In this document: positions 17,257 through 24,541 of the stretch, in pieces | Numbering within the stretch: position 1 is the first letter of the stretch | Layout: each line of letters starts with the position of its first letter | Assembly (NCBI GenBank): GCA_964554335.1 | Contig: CAZKOF010000021.1 | Location: 1-28,879 of the forward strand | Direction: 5' to 3' | Length of the DNA stretch: 28,879 nt | DNA from: UBA3263 sp964554335 | Lineage (GTDB): Bacteria; Bacteroidota; Bacteroidia; Bacteroidales; Muribaculaceae | Made by a program: the position numbers and the translations under genes | The notes under the pieces: generated by a model | Database searches by the model: none | What the model was told of the DNA's origin: nothing | Seen by the model: the letters and a program-made list of their open reading frames with translations, nothing else

Positions 17257-18600
17257 TCAACAAACTTTAACCGCCACAAGAGCTATAACGGCGAGCATCA
17301 CGACGGAGAAAAGGGATGTCAGCACGGCGCGGCGCGACGGCATCGGAGCGCCGCTGAGGTGCGCGGCGATCAAGACGATTGTTGTATCGGCGGCCATCCA
17401 CGCCACTGCGGCAAGACCGAGGCCCAGAAAACCGCCGAGATAAAATCCGGCAAGGTTGAGCAGCAGGCCGCTCAGGGCGCTCAAAATCTCGGTCAGACAG
17501 TAAATGCGGTTGCGGCCCGAGGCGAGGAAGGCGTAGCTGACGGTCAGCGACAACGGACGCATACACATCGCAACCATTCCCCAGACAACATATGGCGTCG
17601 CGCCGAGGAAATCAGTCGAGAAGAAGAGGCGGAGCAACCACGGGGCGAGGAGAATGACGACCGCACAACACGGGAGCATCATCCGGGTCGCCACTGCCGC
17701 CTGATGGCTGACGAGGAGCGAGGAATGGCGGCGCCGGCCGATTACCTTGACGAGGCGCGGGTAAAATTCCATGCTGAAAGCCATGAAGAAAATCGACGTA
17801 TAGCGCCACACAAGAGTATATCCGCCTTGAAAAACTCCGAGCACCTGCTCTCCGCCGAGATAGCGCACCGCAGCCATGAAAAGAAAGTTAACACCGTCGG
17901 AGGTCAGCGACGTCACGGTCAGCATGGCGCCGACGATGATAAATCCGCGCCCGAACCTGAGACTCTCGCTCCAACGGGGCTTCGGGCCGGAGACGCGGTG
18001 ACTGCGGGTGAACCACATCGCGCCGAGCCAGGCAAAGACGGAGTAACCGACAATGGCGGGGGCTATGCCGTCGGCACGCATGAACCAATAGAGCGGAACG
18101 GCGAGCAGCAGGCCGCAGACCGCCGTGAAGAGTCCTGAAGCGGCGATAGGTTTATAGCGCGAGGTTGCCTGCAGCACGATGAGTTCGGAGCCCTGAAGGG
18201 CCTGCAGAAGCAGCGAAACCGACACGATTCGGTAGGCCCAGGCGTAGACGGAGCTCCCGAAAGTGAACTCAGAGAGGAGCGGGGCCAACAAAAACATGAC
18301 GGTCATTCCGACGCATCCGAGCAGCCGCCCGTAGCGGCGGACGCAGACAAGTATTTGATTGAACCGGTCGGGGGGCGCGGCGGCGAGCCTCGGAACGGCC
18401 GATGTGCGGATATTGAGCTGAGTAAGGTTACCGATGAGGTCAGCCGACTGGCTGAGGGCGCCCATTAAACCGACGCCTGCGGGGCCGACAAGCATCGAGA
18501 GGATTTTCATCCTCACCACACTGCAAAGCATGTTCAGTCCCTGGGTGGAGCCCAGGAGTGAAATAGCTTTCACGACGCGCAAAGTCATCGTTTTAGCCAT
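17257..18600 (-). CDS. Polysaccharide/O-antigen-type flippase (MOP superfamily, WzxE-like)
   Basis: This is a 447-residue polytopic membrane protein with about 12 hydrophobic helices and few charged residues. The N-terminus (AISLLGSTQGLNMLCSVVRMKILSMLVGPAGVGLMG) is the pattern of Wzx/WzxE lipid-linked oligosaccharide flippases, which move undecaprenyl-linked glycans across the inner membrane. The substrate cannot be told; no glycosyltransferases are adjacent. The ATG at 18600 gives a 16-bp overlap with envC. The in-frame ATG at 18588 would give the ATGA overlap used elsewhere in this operon and is an equally good start. It is the last gene of the minus-strand operon. Confidence 0.88.
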   Translation of the reverse strand: MAKTMTLRVVKAISLLGSTQGLNMLCSVVRMKILSMLVGPAGVGLMGALSQSADLIGNLTQLNIRTSAVPRLAAAPPDRFNQILVCVRRYGRLLGCVGMTVMFLLAPLLSEFTFGSSVYAWAYRIVSVSLLLQALQGSELIVLQATSRYKPIAASGLFTAVCGLLLAVPLYWFMRADGIAPAIVGYSVFAWLGAMWFTRSHRVSGPKPRWSESLRFGRGFIIVGAMLTVTSLTSDGVNFLFMAAVRYLGGEQVLGVFQGGYTLVWRYTSIFFMAFSMEFYPRLVKVIGRRRHSSLLVSHQAAVATRMMLPCCAVVILLAPWLLRLFFSTDFLGATPYVVWGMVAMCMRPLSLTVSYAFLASGRNRIYCLTEILSALSGLLLNLAGFYLGGFLGLGLAAVAWMAADTTIVLIAAHLSGAPMPSRRAVLTSLFSVVMLAVIALVAVKVC

Positions 18601-19991
18601 TGCATCGGGTTGATTTTTTCGCGTTCGCGACGGATTTCAAAGTGGAGCTGGGCGCGGTCGGGGTTTGTGTCGCCGGCGCCGACGGTGCCGATGATATCGC
18701 CGGTTTTGAGTTTGTCACCTTTGGTAACGCGCAGACTCTTGATATTGGCATATACGGTCAGATACTCACCATGACGAATCAGGACAACATGGCCCAGCCC
18801 CTCCTGACGGAACACGGCGCTGACCACGCCGGGATAGACGGCACGGGCGGTTGCACCCGCTGCGGTTTCGAGGTCAACGCCGGGGTTGTTGAACTCGAGG
18901 GTCTTGATGGAACGGTGTTGCTGAATTCCGAATCCCTGCACAACGACGTAGGTATGGCTCAGCGGCGAGGGGAGCTTGCCCTTCTGAGCGGCGAAGTTGC
19001 CGGGGGAATTTGATGCCGTTGCGCCGGGGGTGAATTTCGGGGCGGGGGCGGGGCGTTCGGGTTGCGCGGACTTGTCGGCTTTGGCCTCTGCGGCGGCTTT
19101 GGCCTCTGCGGCGGCACGCTTGCGGGCCTCTTCGGCCTCACGGCGGCGCTGCTCCTCGATTTCCTTCTCGATCAGCCGCTCAATCTGGCGATCGAGTTCC
19201 TGAAGGGTTGCCTGCTGGCGCTTGAGCATCGCATTGAGTTCCTTCTGCTTTCCACGGAGATTGCCTACGGCCTTGTCAAGCGATTCGCGGTCGCGTCTGA
19301 GGCGCCGCTCCTCGGTCAGGGCCTCGCGCCGGAGGTTCTGAACTTTAACTTTCATCTGCTCAAGACGGCTCTGTTGCTGCTCGAGGCTTCCGATAACGTC
19401 ACCGATTTCTTCCGTTTTGCGTTTTCGCCAGTTGGAGAACTCCTCGAGATAGCGCATGCGGCGCCAGGCCTGGCGGAAGGTCCGAGCCGAGAAGATGAAG
19501 GTCGTTGCACTCATTTCGCGACGGTTCTTGCGCGAAGAGCGGACAGCACGGGTGTAGAGCCCGCGCAGGCGTTCGAGTTCGGCCTTGCCGGCGGTGATTG
19601 AGTCTTTGACCTCGCGGGCCGCGGCATTGAGCGAGTCGATACGCGCCTTCAGCAACGCGCTGACTGCAGTCGAGCGTTCAATTTCGCTCTCAAGCTTCGT
19701 GACCTGACGGAGGTTACGCGAGAGTTCGGCCTCGGCGGCTTTAAGCTCGGCAGCGGTTTTCTTCATCTGCTGCTCGGTTTGCTTGCGTCGCTTTTTTGCG
19801 TCGGCCGAGGTTTTCGGCGCTTCGGGCTTCGAGGATTTTGATTTCGGTTTTGCGGTAATTTTCTTTTTTGCGGGGGTCTTCTTTTTTGTCTGTACAGAGG
19901 CGTAAAGCGGCACGTCGCCGAGCGGACGGTCGCTGAGGTTCCCGCCTGACGCAAGCAGCAATGCTATCAGGATTTTAACCGCAGAAATCAT
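18585..19991 (-). CDS. EnvC-like murein hydrolase activator with degenerate LytM (M23) domain
   Basis: This 468-residue exported protein has a short hydrophobic N-terminus, a Lys/Pro-rich linker (about 35-65), a long coiled coil (about 65-295), an Ala/Pro-rich spacer and a C-terminal M23 domain (about 365-468). The zinc and catalytic positions are mostly lost: HxxxD reads N369-P-G-V-D373, the YAH motif reads YAN (Asn416), and HxH reads Q448-L-H450. It should therefore activate amidases rather than cleave peptidoglycan, as known for E. coli EnvC. No ftsEX is adjacent. It overlaps the DUF4292 gene by 4 bp (ATGA) and the flippase by 4-16 bp. Confidence 0.93.
   Translation of the reverse strand: MISAVKILIALLLASGGNLSDRPLGDVPLYASVQTKKKTPAKKKITAKPKSKSSKPEAPKTSADAKKRRKQTEQQMKKTAAELKAAEAELSRNLRQVTKLESEIERSTAVSALLKARIDSLNAAAREVKDSITAGKAELERLRGLYTRAVRSSRKNRREMSATTFIFSARTFRQAWRRMRYLEEFSNWRKRKTEEIGDVIGSLEQQQSRLEQMKVKVQNLRREALTEERRLRRDRESLDKAVGNLRGKQKELNAMLKRQQATLQELDRQIERLIEKEIEEQRRREAEEARKRAAAEAKAAAEAKADKSAQPERPAPAPKFTPGATASNSPGNFAAQKGKLPSPLSHTYVVVQGFGIQQHRSIKTLEFNNPGVDLETAAGATARAVYPGVVSAVFRQEGLGHVVLIRHGEYLTVYANIKSLRVTKGDKLKTGDIIGTVGAGDTNPDRAQLHFEIRREREKINPMQWLKR
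19079..19114. repeat. 18-bp perfect duplication in the Ala-rich coiled coil of the EnvC-like gene
   Basis: Two identical adjacent 18-bp copies (19079-19096 and 19097-19114) encode the repeated AAAEAK segment of the EnvC-like coiled coil. The unit is six codons, so copy changes would stay in frame. Confidence 0.85.
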
Positions 19992-20617
19992 TTACCCAAT
20001 GCATTTGCGGCAGATTCGAGGGAGATTTTCTTATAGCCGCTTCCGGGATCGGAGAAGCGTGACGGATTGGCGAGGTCCCACTGTGCGGCAGAAAGGTCAT
20101 AACTGAGTGTGGCGGAGATTTTCGAACCTTTTGCGGTCATCTCGACCGTGACCTCCGGAGTTTCGGGAGTGCCTCCTGTCTGAATAGAGACGGAGCCTGA
20201 CAACTTCGGCAACTCTATGGAGTTATCGAGCAAGGCGTCCTGCAGGCTGCTGAAATCGATGTCGTGTCGGCTCAGGCGGTCGCCGAGCGGCTCGCTGACC
20301 CACATTTTCGAGGGCATTTTCAGCACCAGGTCCATCTGCTCGGGTGTTGCGCAGGCCTGCGCGACCTCGAAGCCGAACGTGCGGAACGAAACGAGAATGT
20401 ATTCGCCGCGGACCATCGTCATGGTCCCGCTCATCGAAAGGCGCATCGGTTGGTCAATAGTTACGCGCACGGGCATCCGAACGGAGGTCCATGAGGGTTG
20501 TTCAACCTCGGGGACAACGACGGGCTGCTGGACGGCAACTTCTTTTTTGGAGCGACAGCCGGCAAAGGTCATGACCACAAGAGAGAGGAGGAGAAGTATC
20601 AGATGCTTTTTTTTCAT
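19988..20617 (-). CDS. DUF4292-family lipoprotein
   Basis: This is a 209-residue protein with a lipoprotein signal: a Lys-rich start, a hydrophobic core and the lipobox TFAGC with acylated Cys21. The mature part is beta-rich and matches the DUF4292 type, which has a LolA/LolB-like flavour (membrane-facing strands such as MRLSMSGTMTMVRGEYILVSF). The exact function is unknown. It sits between a TPR protein and the EnvC-like gene with ATGA overlaps on both sides, an order I recall from other Bacteroidota. A role in envelope or lipoprotein handling is inferred from this context. Confidence 0.85.
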   Translation of the reverse strand: MKKKHLILLLLSLVVMTFAGCRSKKEVAVQQPVVVPEVEQPSWTSVRMPVRVTIDQPMRLSMSGTMTMVRGEYILVSFRTFGFEVAQACATPEQMDLVLKMPSKMWVSEPLGDRLSRHDIDFSSLQDALLDNSIELPKLSGSVSIQTGGTPETPEVTVEMTAKGSKISATLSYDLSAAQWDLANPSRFSDPGSGYKKISLESAANALGK

Positions 20618-22320
20618 TGTTGTTCGGTTAATTGTTGAACACGTTGGCGATATTCACCGGCTTTGTCGGCCTGGCCGAGGCGGTCATATATTTCGGCGGC
20701 ATGGCCCAAAATCTCGGCCATCTGCTCCGGGGCACCTTCTTGTTCCGACTTGTCGAAGAGAATGGCCATGTCGATATAGCGCTTGGCGTCTGCAAGCTCG
20801 CCGAGACGGAAGCATACCCAGGCATAGGTGTCGTAGAAAGTAGAGGATCCGGGATCGAAAAGCACGGCGCGGGCAATCAATGCTTTTGCCCGCAGGAGGT
20901 CTCCGCCATGTTCGGAGATCCAATAGGCATAGTTGTTCATTGCCATGTCGTTCTCGGGGTTGAGTTCGAGCGCGCGCTCATAGTAGGCAATGATTGTGTC
21001 GGCATCGGCGCCCGCATTCTGCTGGGCAATGTCGGCAATGTCGCGACAGAGGTCACTGCGGGTTTCGGCCGTCAGAGAGTCGACCCGCAGGGCCGCACGC
21101 AGCGTTTCGATGGCCGCGGGATATTCGCCGCGGTTTGCGAGCACACCGGCCTGAAGTTCATAAAAGCCGGTCTGAGCGGGGTATTGTCTGATTGCACGGC
21201 GGGTCGTTTCGAGCATGCGGTCGAGCTCGTCGGCCGAGCCGTACAGGCGGGCAAGCAGTTCGAGGTCGGCGGGGTTGCCGGGAGTCAGCGCAACTACCTG
21301 TTCCATCTCTTCGGCCGCGGCGGCGTAGCGTTTGAGGGTGATGAGATATGAGGAATAGAGGCGCCGGAGTTCGCTATCGTGGGTGAACTGGCTGACGAGC
21401 GATTCAAACAGAGGGTCAATCTTTTCGCTGCCGGTGCCGTCGGGTGCGAGTTCCTCGCCGATGAAAAAGCGGAGGAGTTCGATTTTAGGCTCGACGTCGA
21501 GTTCCTCACCCTCGATTGCACCACGGATTGCGGCCTCGTAGTCGTCGGTGCGTCCGAGGGCCTTATAGATGTTGGCGGCATGGTAGTAGGTCGCGCCGTT
21601 GGCGGGGTCGAGGTTCTTTGCGCGCTCAACGTAGCCGAGGCCAAGCTCGGGGCGGTTGAGCATCGTCGTTATGTAGGCGCCAAGATGGAGCGCCTCGATA
21701 GAGCGGGGCTGGGAGGCGATGAAGTCGTTGATTTCAGCGAGGACGCCGGTCGTGTCGCCCTGCATTATCAGTCCGCTGACGAGACGCTGGGTCAGCGCGG
21801 TGCTTCGCCCGAGCGAGCGCTCCAGGCGTCGGTAAATCAGCGTGGCGTCGTCGATCCGGCGCACCCGCATGAGCAAATCGGCGTGGGCGGCGAGCAGGGC
21901 CGTATTGTCGGGCTTTGCGCGCTCGAGTATTTCGTAGATTTCTATCGCGCGGGAGGCATTGCCGGTTTCGGCATAGTAGTTGGCCAGAAAAGAGCCGGCA
22001 TAGGTGTCGGCAGGGTTGGCCCCGAAGTAGCGTTCGCAGAGTTCCAGGCCGCGGACAAGTTGGATTGAGTCCCGGTTGGCCTGGGCGAACACCATCATCC
22101 GGCCTCCGACCTCGAAGGCTTCGCGACCCGCGGGATCGGAAGTGAGGTCGAGGGCGCGCTGCATCAGAGCGGTCGACAAAGACTCGTCGCCGAGAGTGCG
22201 CCGGCGCATGCCCTCGAGGAAGAAGTAATCGGCCTTCCGTTGGCGGACGTCAGCATTATAGTCGGCGCGCATCGGCAGCATGGTACCGAGGAGAAGGATT
22301 ATGTAGAGGAGTTTTTTCAA
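20614..22320 (-). CDS. Exported tetratricopeptide-repeat protein
   Basis: This 568-residue protein has a cleavable signal peptide (MKKLLYIILLLGTMLPMRA, cleavage near residue 19) and then nearly all TPR-type helix pairs. Clear units include 'NASRAIEIYEILERAKPDNTALLAAHADLLM', shown here only in part, and 'YYERALELNPENDMAMNNYAYW'-like segments near residues 460-520. TPRs are protein-binding scaffolds; the partner is unknown. It is probably periplasmic or outer-membrane associated with the co-transcribed DUF4292 lipoprotein. Overlaps of 4 bp join it to dut upstream and to the DUF4292 gene downstream. Confidence 0.9.
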   Translation of the reverse strand: MKKLLYIILLLGTMLPMRADYNADVRQRKADYFFLEGMRRRTLGDESLSTALMQRALDLTSDPAGREAFEVGGRMMVFAQANRDSIQLVRGLELCERYFGANPADTYAGSFLANYYAETGNASRAIEIYEILERAKPDNTALLAAHADLLMRVRRIDDATLIYRRLERSLGRSTALTQRLVSGLIMQGDTTGVLAEINDFIASQPRSIEALHLGAYITTMLNRPELGLGYVERAKNLDPANGATYYHAANIYKALGRTDDYEAAIRGAIEGEELDVEPKIELLRFFIGEELAPDGTGSEKIDPLFESLVSQFTHDSELRRLYSSYLITLKRYAAAAEEMEQVVALTPGNPADLELLARLYGSADELDRMLETTRRAIRQYPAQTGFYELQAGVLANRGEYPAAIETLRAALRVDSLTAETRSDLCRDIADIAQQNAGADADTIIAYYERALELNPENDMAMNNYAYWISEHGGDLLRAKALIARAVLFDPGSSTFYDTYAWVCFRLGELADAKRYIDMAILFDKSEQEGAPEQMAEILGHAAEIYDRLGQADKAGEYRQRVQQLTEQQ

Positions 22321-22754
22321 TTCGTACCGGAGTGTCCGAAGGCTCCTTCGCCGCGCTTGGTTTCGTCAAGCCGCTCGGCGGGTTCCCATTCCACGCGGAC
22401 ATATTGTTTCACCACCAGCTGGGCAACCCGTTCGCCCGGATTGATAATGAAAGGTTCGTTAGAGAGATTGATGAGAATGATTCCGATTTCGCCGCGGTAG
22501 TCTGCATCGATGGTTCCGGGGGTGTTGAGCACGGTTATTCCCTTTTTGAGGGCGAGGCCGCTGCGGGGACGCACCTGACACTCATAGCCCGGAGGGAGCT
22601 GCATCCGCAGTCCGGTAGGCACGAGGCAGCGCTCGCCCGGGCCGAGGGTCATCGGCTCGGATAGCGCCGCGCGGACGTCCATTCCTGCAGCCTCGAGGGT
22701 TTCGTAGGCCGGCAGGGGGAATCCGCTGTTATTTACGATTTTTACTTTCAGCAT
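22317..22754 (-). CDS. dut: Deoxyuridine 5'-triphosphate nucleotidohydrolase (dUTPase)
   Basis: The enzyme hydrolyses dUTP to dUMP and pyrophosphate, which keeps uracil out of DNA and supplies the dTMP precursor. At 145 residues it is the homotrimeric all-beta type. All five motifs are visible in order: AGMDVRA, RPRSGLA, NTPGTIDADYRGEIGI (catalytic Asp), GERVAQLV and RGEGAFGHSG (the C-terminal P-loop-like arm). It starts 2 bp after the upstream endonuclease-family gene and overlaps the TPR gene by 4 bp, so a housekeeping enzyme is embedded in an envelope operon. Confidence 0.97.
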   Translation of the reverse strand: MLKVKIVNNSGFPLPAYETLEAAGMDVRAALSEPMTLGPGERCLVPTGLRMQLPPGYECQVRPRSGLALKKGITVLNTPGTIDADYRGEIGIILINLSNEPFIINPGERVAQLVVKQYVRVEWEPAERLDETKRGEGAFGHSGTN

Positions 22755-22756
22755 GT

Positions 22757-23815
22757 TTACTTGCGGGGGGTCACGGCCTGTTTGAGGAAGACCTCGGTCG
22801 GGAAGTGGTCAGAGTAGCCGTTGAGCCAGGCTCCGGCAGCGAAGGTTCGCAGCGGGTAGCCCTGCCGCGTGCCGTTGGGGTCAATGAGGAACTGATGGTT
22901 GTGGACCTGAGCGCGGAAGTACTGCATGTCATCGGCTTCGGAGTTTTCTTTCAGCAGGTTGCCGGAAATGACAATCTGGTCAAACAAGTTCCAGGAACCG
23001 TTGTAGGCCAAAGTTCCGACACCTTTGTCGCGAAGAATGCTCCAGAAAGGGTTGTAGAAGCCGTGGGGCTTGGCGTCGGCGGCATGCTTGACGGCGCCGA
23101 GGTTCTTGGAGACGCTGCGGTCGTCCGGGTCGTCGTTGAGGTCGCCCATAACGAAGATTCCGCGGTCGGGGTCGATTGCCCAGATCGAGTCGGCGATGTG
23201 CTTGCTGAGGTCTGCGGCAGCCTCACGCAAGTAGCTGCTCTGTTCCTGGCCGCCGAGGCGCGAGGGCCAGTGGTTGACAATCACGCTGACGCGGCGGGTT
23301 CCGAGCATACCGGTAACGCACATCTGGTCGCGGGTGCGGAACGTTTCGTTGTTCGGGACCGTCAGGCGATGGTTGGTGACGCTCTCGAACTTGAAGAAAC
23401 GCGGGTTATAGAGCAGGCCGACGTCGACGCCGCGGCGGTCAGGGGAGTCATGGTGGACAACCTGGAGGTTCCACTGACGAATCTGCGGGTCGTTGACCAA
23501 GTCGTCGAGCACTGACTTGTTTTCAACCTCGCTGACGCCGATGATTGCCGGGCCTTTCGGTGTCGTTTTCGAGGTCAGTTGCGAGATGGCGTAGGCGAGG
23601 TTATGGATTTTGCTTTTGTATTTGTGGGTGTTCCACTGTTTAGCACCGGCAGGCGAGTATTCGAGGTCGTAGGATCCGTTGGCGTTGATGGTGTCGAAAA
23701 GGTTCTCGAGGTTATAGAATGCAACACCATAGACGCGATATTGCGTCTTTTCCTGGGCCGATGCGGCGAAGCTGAGGAGCAGGGCAAGGGCCGCGATGAT
23801 GATTGAGCGCTTCAT
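22757..23815 (-). CDS. Secreted endonuclease/exonuclease/phosphatase-family protein
   Basis: The start is taken at the ATG ending at 23815 (MKRSIIIAALALLLSFAASA), which begins a signal peptide cleaved near residue 20; the frame opens further upstream without one. The mature protein (352 residues in all) has the EEP-fold motifs: YNLENLF (34-40), a metal-binding Glu in SEVEN, DRRGVDVG, VNHWPSR, GDLNDDP and the terminal YSDHFP with the catalytic Asp-His pair. The active site is intact. The substrate (DNA, phosphoester or phosphoinositide-like) cannot be told. It is 16 bp after the DUF5606 gene and 2 bp before dut. Confidence 0.92.
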   Translation of the reverse strand: MKRSIIIAALALLLSFAASAQEKTQYRVYGVAFYNLENLFDTINANGSYDLEYSPAGAKQWNTHKYKSKIHNLAYAISQLTSKTTPKGPAIIGVSEVENKSVLDDLVNDPQIRQWNLQVVHHDSPDRRGVDVGLLYNPRFFKFESVTNHRLTVPNNETFRTRDQMCVTGMLGTRRVSVIVNHWPSRLGGQEQSSYLREAAADLSKHIADSIWAIDPDRGIFVMGDLNDDPDDRSVSKNLGAVKHAADAKPHGFYNPFWSILRDKGVGTLAYNGSWNLFDQIVISGNLLKENSEADDMQYFRAQVHNHQFLIDPNGTRQGYPLRTFAAGAWLNGYSDHFPTEVFLKQAVTPRK

Positions 23816-23831
23816 GGTAATGGGTTCTGGA

Positions 23832-24251
23832 TTATTCGGATTTCTCTTCAGAGGGAGTTTCCTCGGGGTCGCTGAAGTCCGTAATTCCCGCCTCAATCAA
23901 CAGGTTATACCAACTGAGGAGCTTGCGAATGTCACTGATATGCACTCTGTCGCGGTCATAGTCGGGGAGTACCTTGCCGAAGAACTCGCGCAGGCCTTCG
24001 CCCTCAACCGCCTTGATGTCAACGGGCTTTGAGTCGGCAACGGTTGCCAGCGAGGTGAGCACGGCGCCCAAAGGCACATCGTCGCCATCGGTGTACATGG
24101 CAACATCGGCGAGGGAAATCACGCGGTCGCGCTGCTGCACAGGGAAACGCTTGCCGGTCGTGAGTTGTTCAACGATGAGCGAACCGCGACCGCTCTGAAT
24201 CAGCTTGTAGAGGCCGGGGCGACCGGCTATGCTCAGAATTCCTTTAATCAT
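23832..24251 (-). CDS. DUF5606 domain protein
   Basis: This is a 139-residue cytoplasmic protein. The N-terminus MIKGILSIAGRPGLYKLIQ and the block KRFPVQQRDRVISLADVAMYT fit DUF5606, a small Bacteroidota family of unknown function. I read an SH3-like beta region (1-50), a helical middle (about 60-120) and an acidic tail. It is the first gene of the seven-gene minus-strand unit, 33 bp downstream of a strong -7 box. No catalytic motif is visible. Confidence 0.88.
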   Translation of the reverse strand: MIKGILSIAGRPGLYKLIQSGRGSLIVEQLTTGKRFPVQQRDRVISLADVAMYTDGDDVPLGAVLTSLATVADSKPVDIKAVEGEGLREFFGKVLPDYDRDRVHISDIRKLLSWYNLLIEAGITDFSDPEETPSEEKSE

Positions 24252-24282
24252 ATCTTTTGGTTAAGAATTTATACAATAACGT

Positions 24283-24301
24283 GCAAAGTTACGAAAAAAG
24301 T
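24283..24301 (-). promoter_or_regulatory. Promoter -7 region of the DUF5606-dut-envC operon
   Basis: The minus strand reads ACTTTTTTCGTAACTTTGC and contains the -7 box TAACTTTG (24284-24291). The same 19 bases occur at 26278-26296 in front of the nucleotidyltransferase gene. A -33 TTTG at the usual 19-bp spacing is not evident. The predicted leader is about 25-30 nt. Confidence 0.65.
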
Positions 24302-24360
24302 TGCAAACTCCCCTTGATTTCCCCAAAATTTACCGGCAGCAGTGAAATCTATTGTCCGTT

Positions 24361-24402
24361 CCTGAAAAAGGTTGACTCATAAAAGAGTCAACCTTTTTCA
24401 GG
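24361..24402. terminator. 18-bp perfect hairpin, likely bidirectional terminator
   Basis: Positions 24361-24378 pair perfectly with 24385-24402 around a 6-base AT loop. A GGTTGACTC core stem is flanked by A5 and T5 runs, so either strand would present a stem followed by T5. It lies in the 290-bp non-coding gap between pckA and the DUF5606 gene and would stop pckA read-through. Confidence 0.8.
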
Positions 24403-24484
24403 GCGAGACAAGGCGAATTTTTGATGAGGTTGCCATGCGAAATTTACAATAATCCGCCCCGGTGTCAAAGGCGTAGAGAACGGG

Positions 24485-24517
24485 AAAGCGCCCGGGGCCT
24501 CAGGCCTCGGGCGCTTT
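24485..24517 (-). terminator. Terminator hairpin just after pckA
   Basis: A very GC-rich 15-bp stem with one G-U pair (24485-24499 against 24503-24517) has a 3-base loop and ends in TTT on the minus strand. It begins 24 bp beyond the pckA stop. The T-run is short, but the stem is strong. The rest of the gap (24252-24541) holds this hairpin, the second hairpin and the downstream promoter; I see no gene there. Confidence 0.75.
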
Positions 24518-24541
24518 GTGGTTGAATGTTTCAGAGGAGGA

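Noticed and set aside
18585..19991. EnvC-like protein as an active M23 endopeptidase
   Set aside because: Three of the conserved histidines of the M23 active site are replaced (N369, N416, Q448).
20632..22068. Two long plus-strand open frames opposite the TPR gene (20632-21351 and 21379-22068)
   Set aside because: They are shadows of the TPR gene. No start signals, domains or promoter boxes support them.
24252..24541. Riboswitch or small RNA gene between pckA and the DUF5606 gene
   Set aside because: The structure seen is explained by two terminator-like hairpins and a promoter. No known riboswitch core was recognised.
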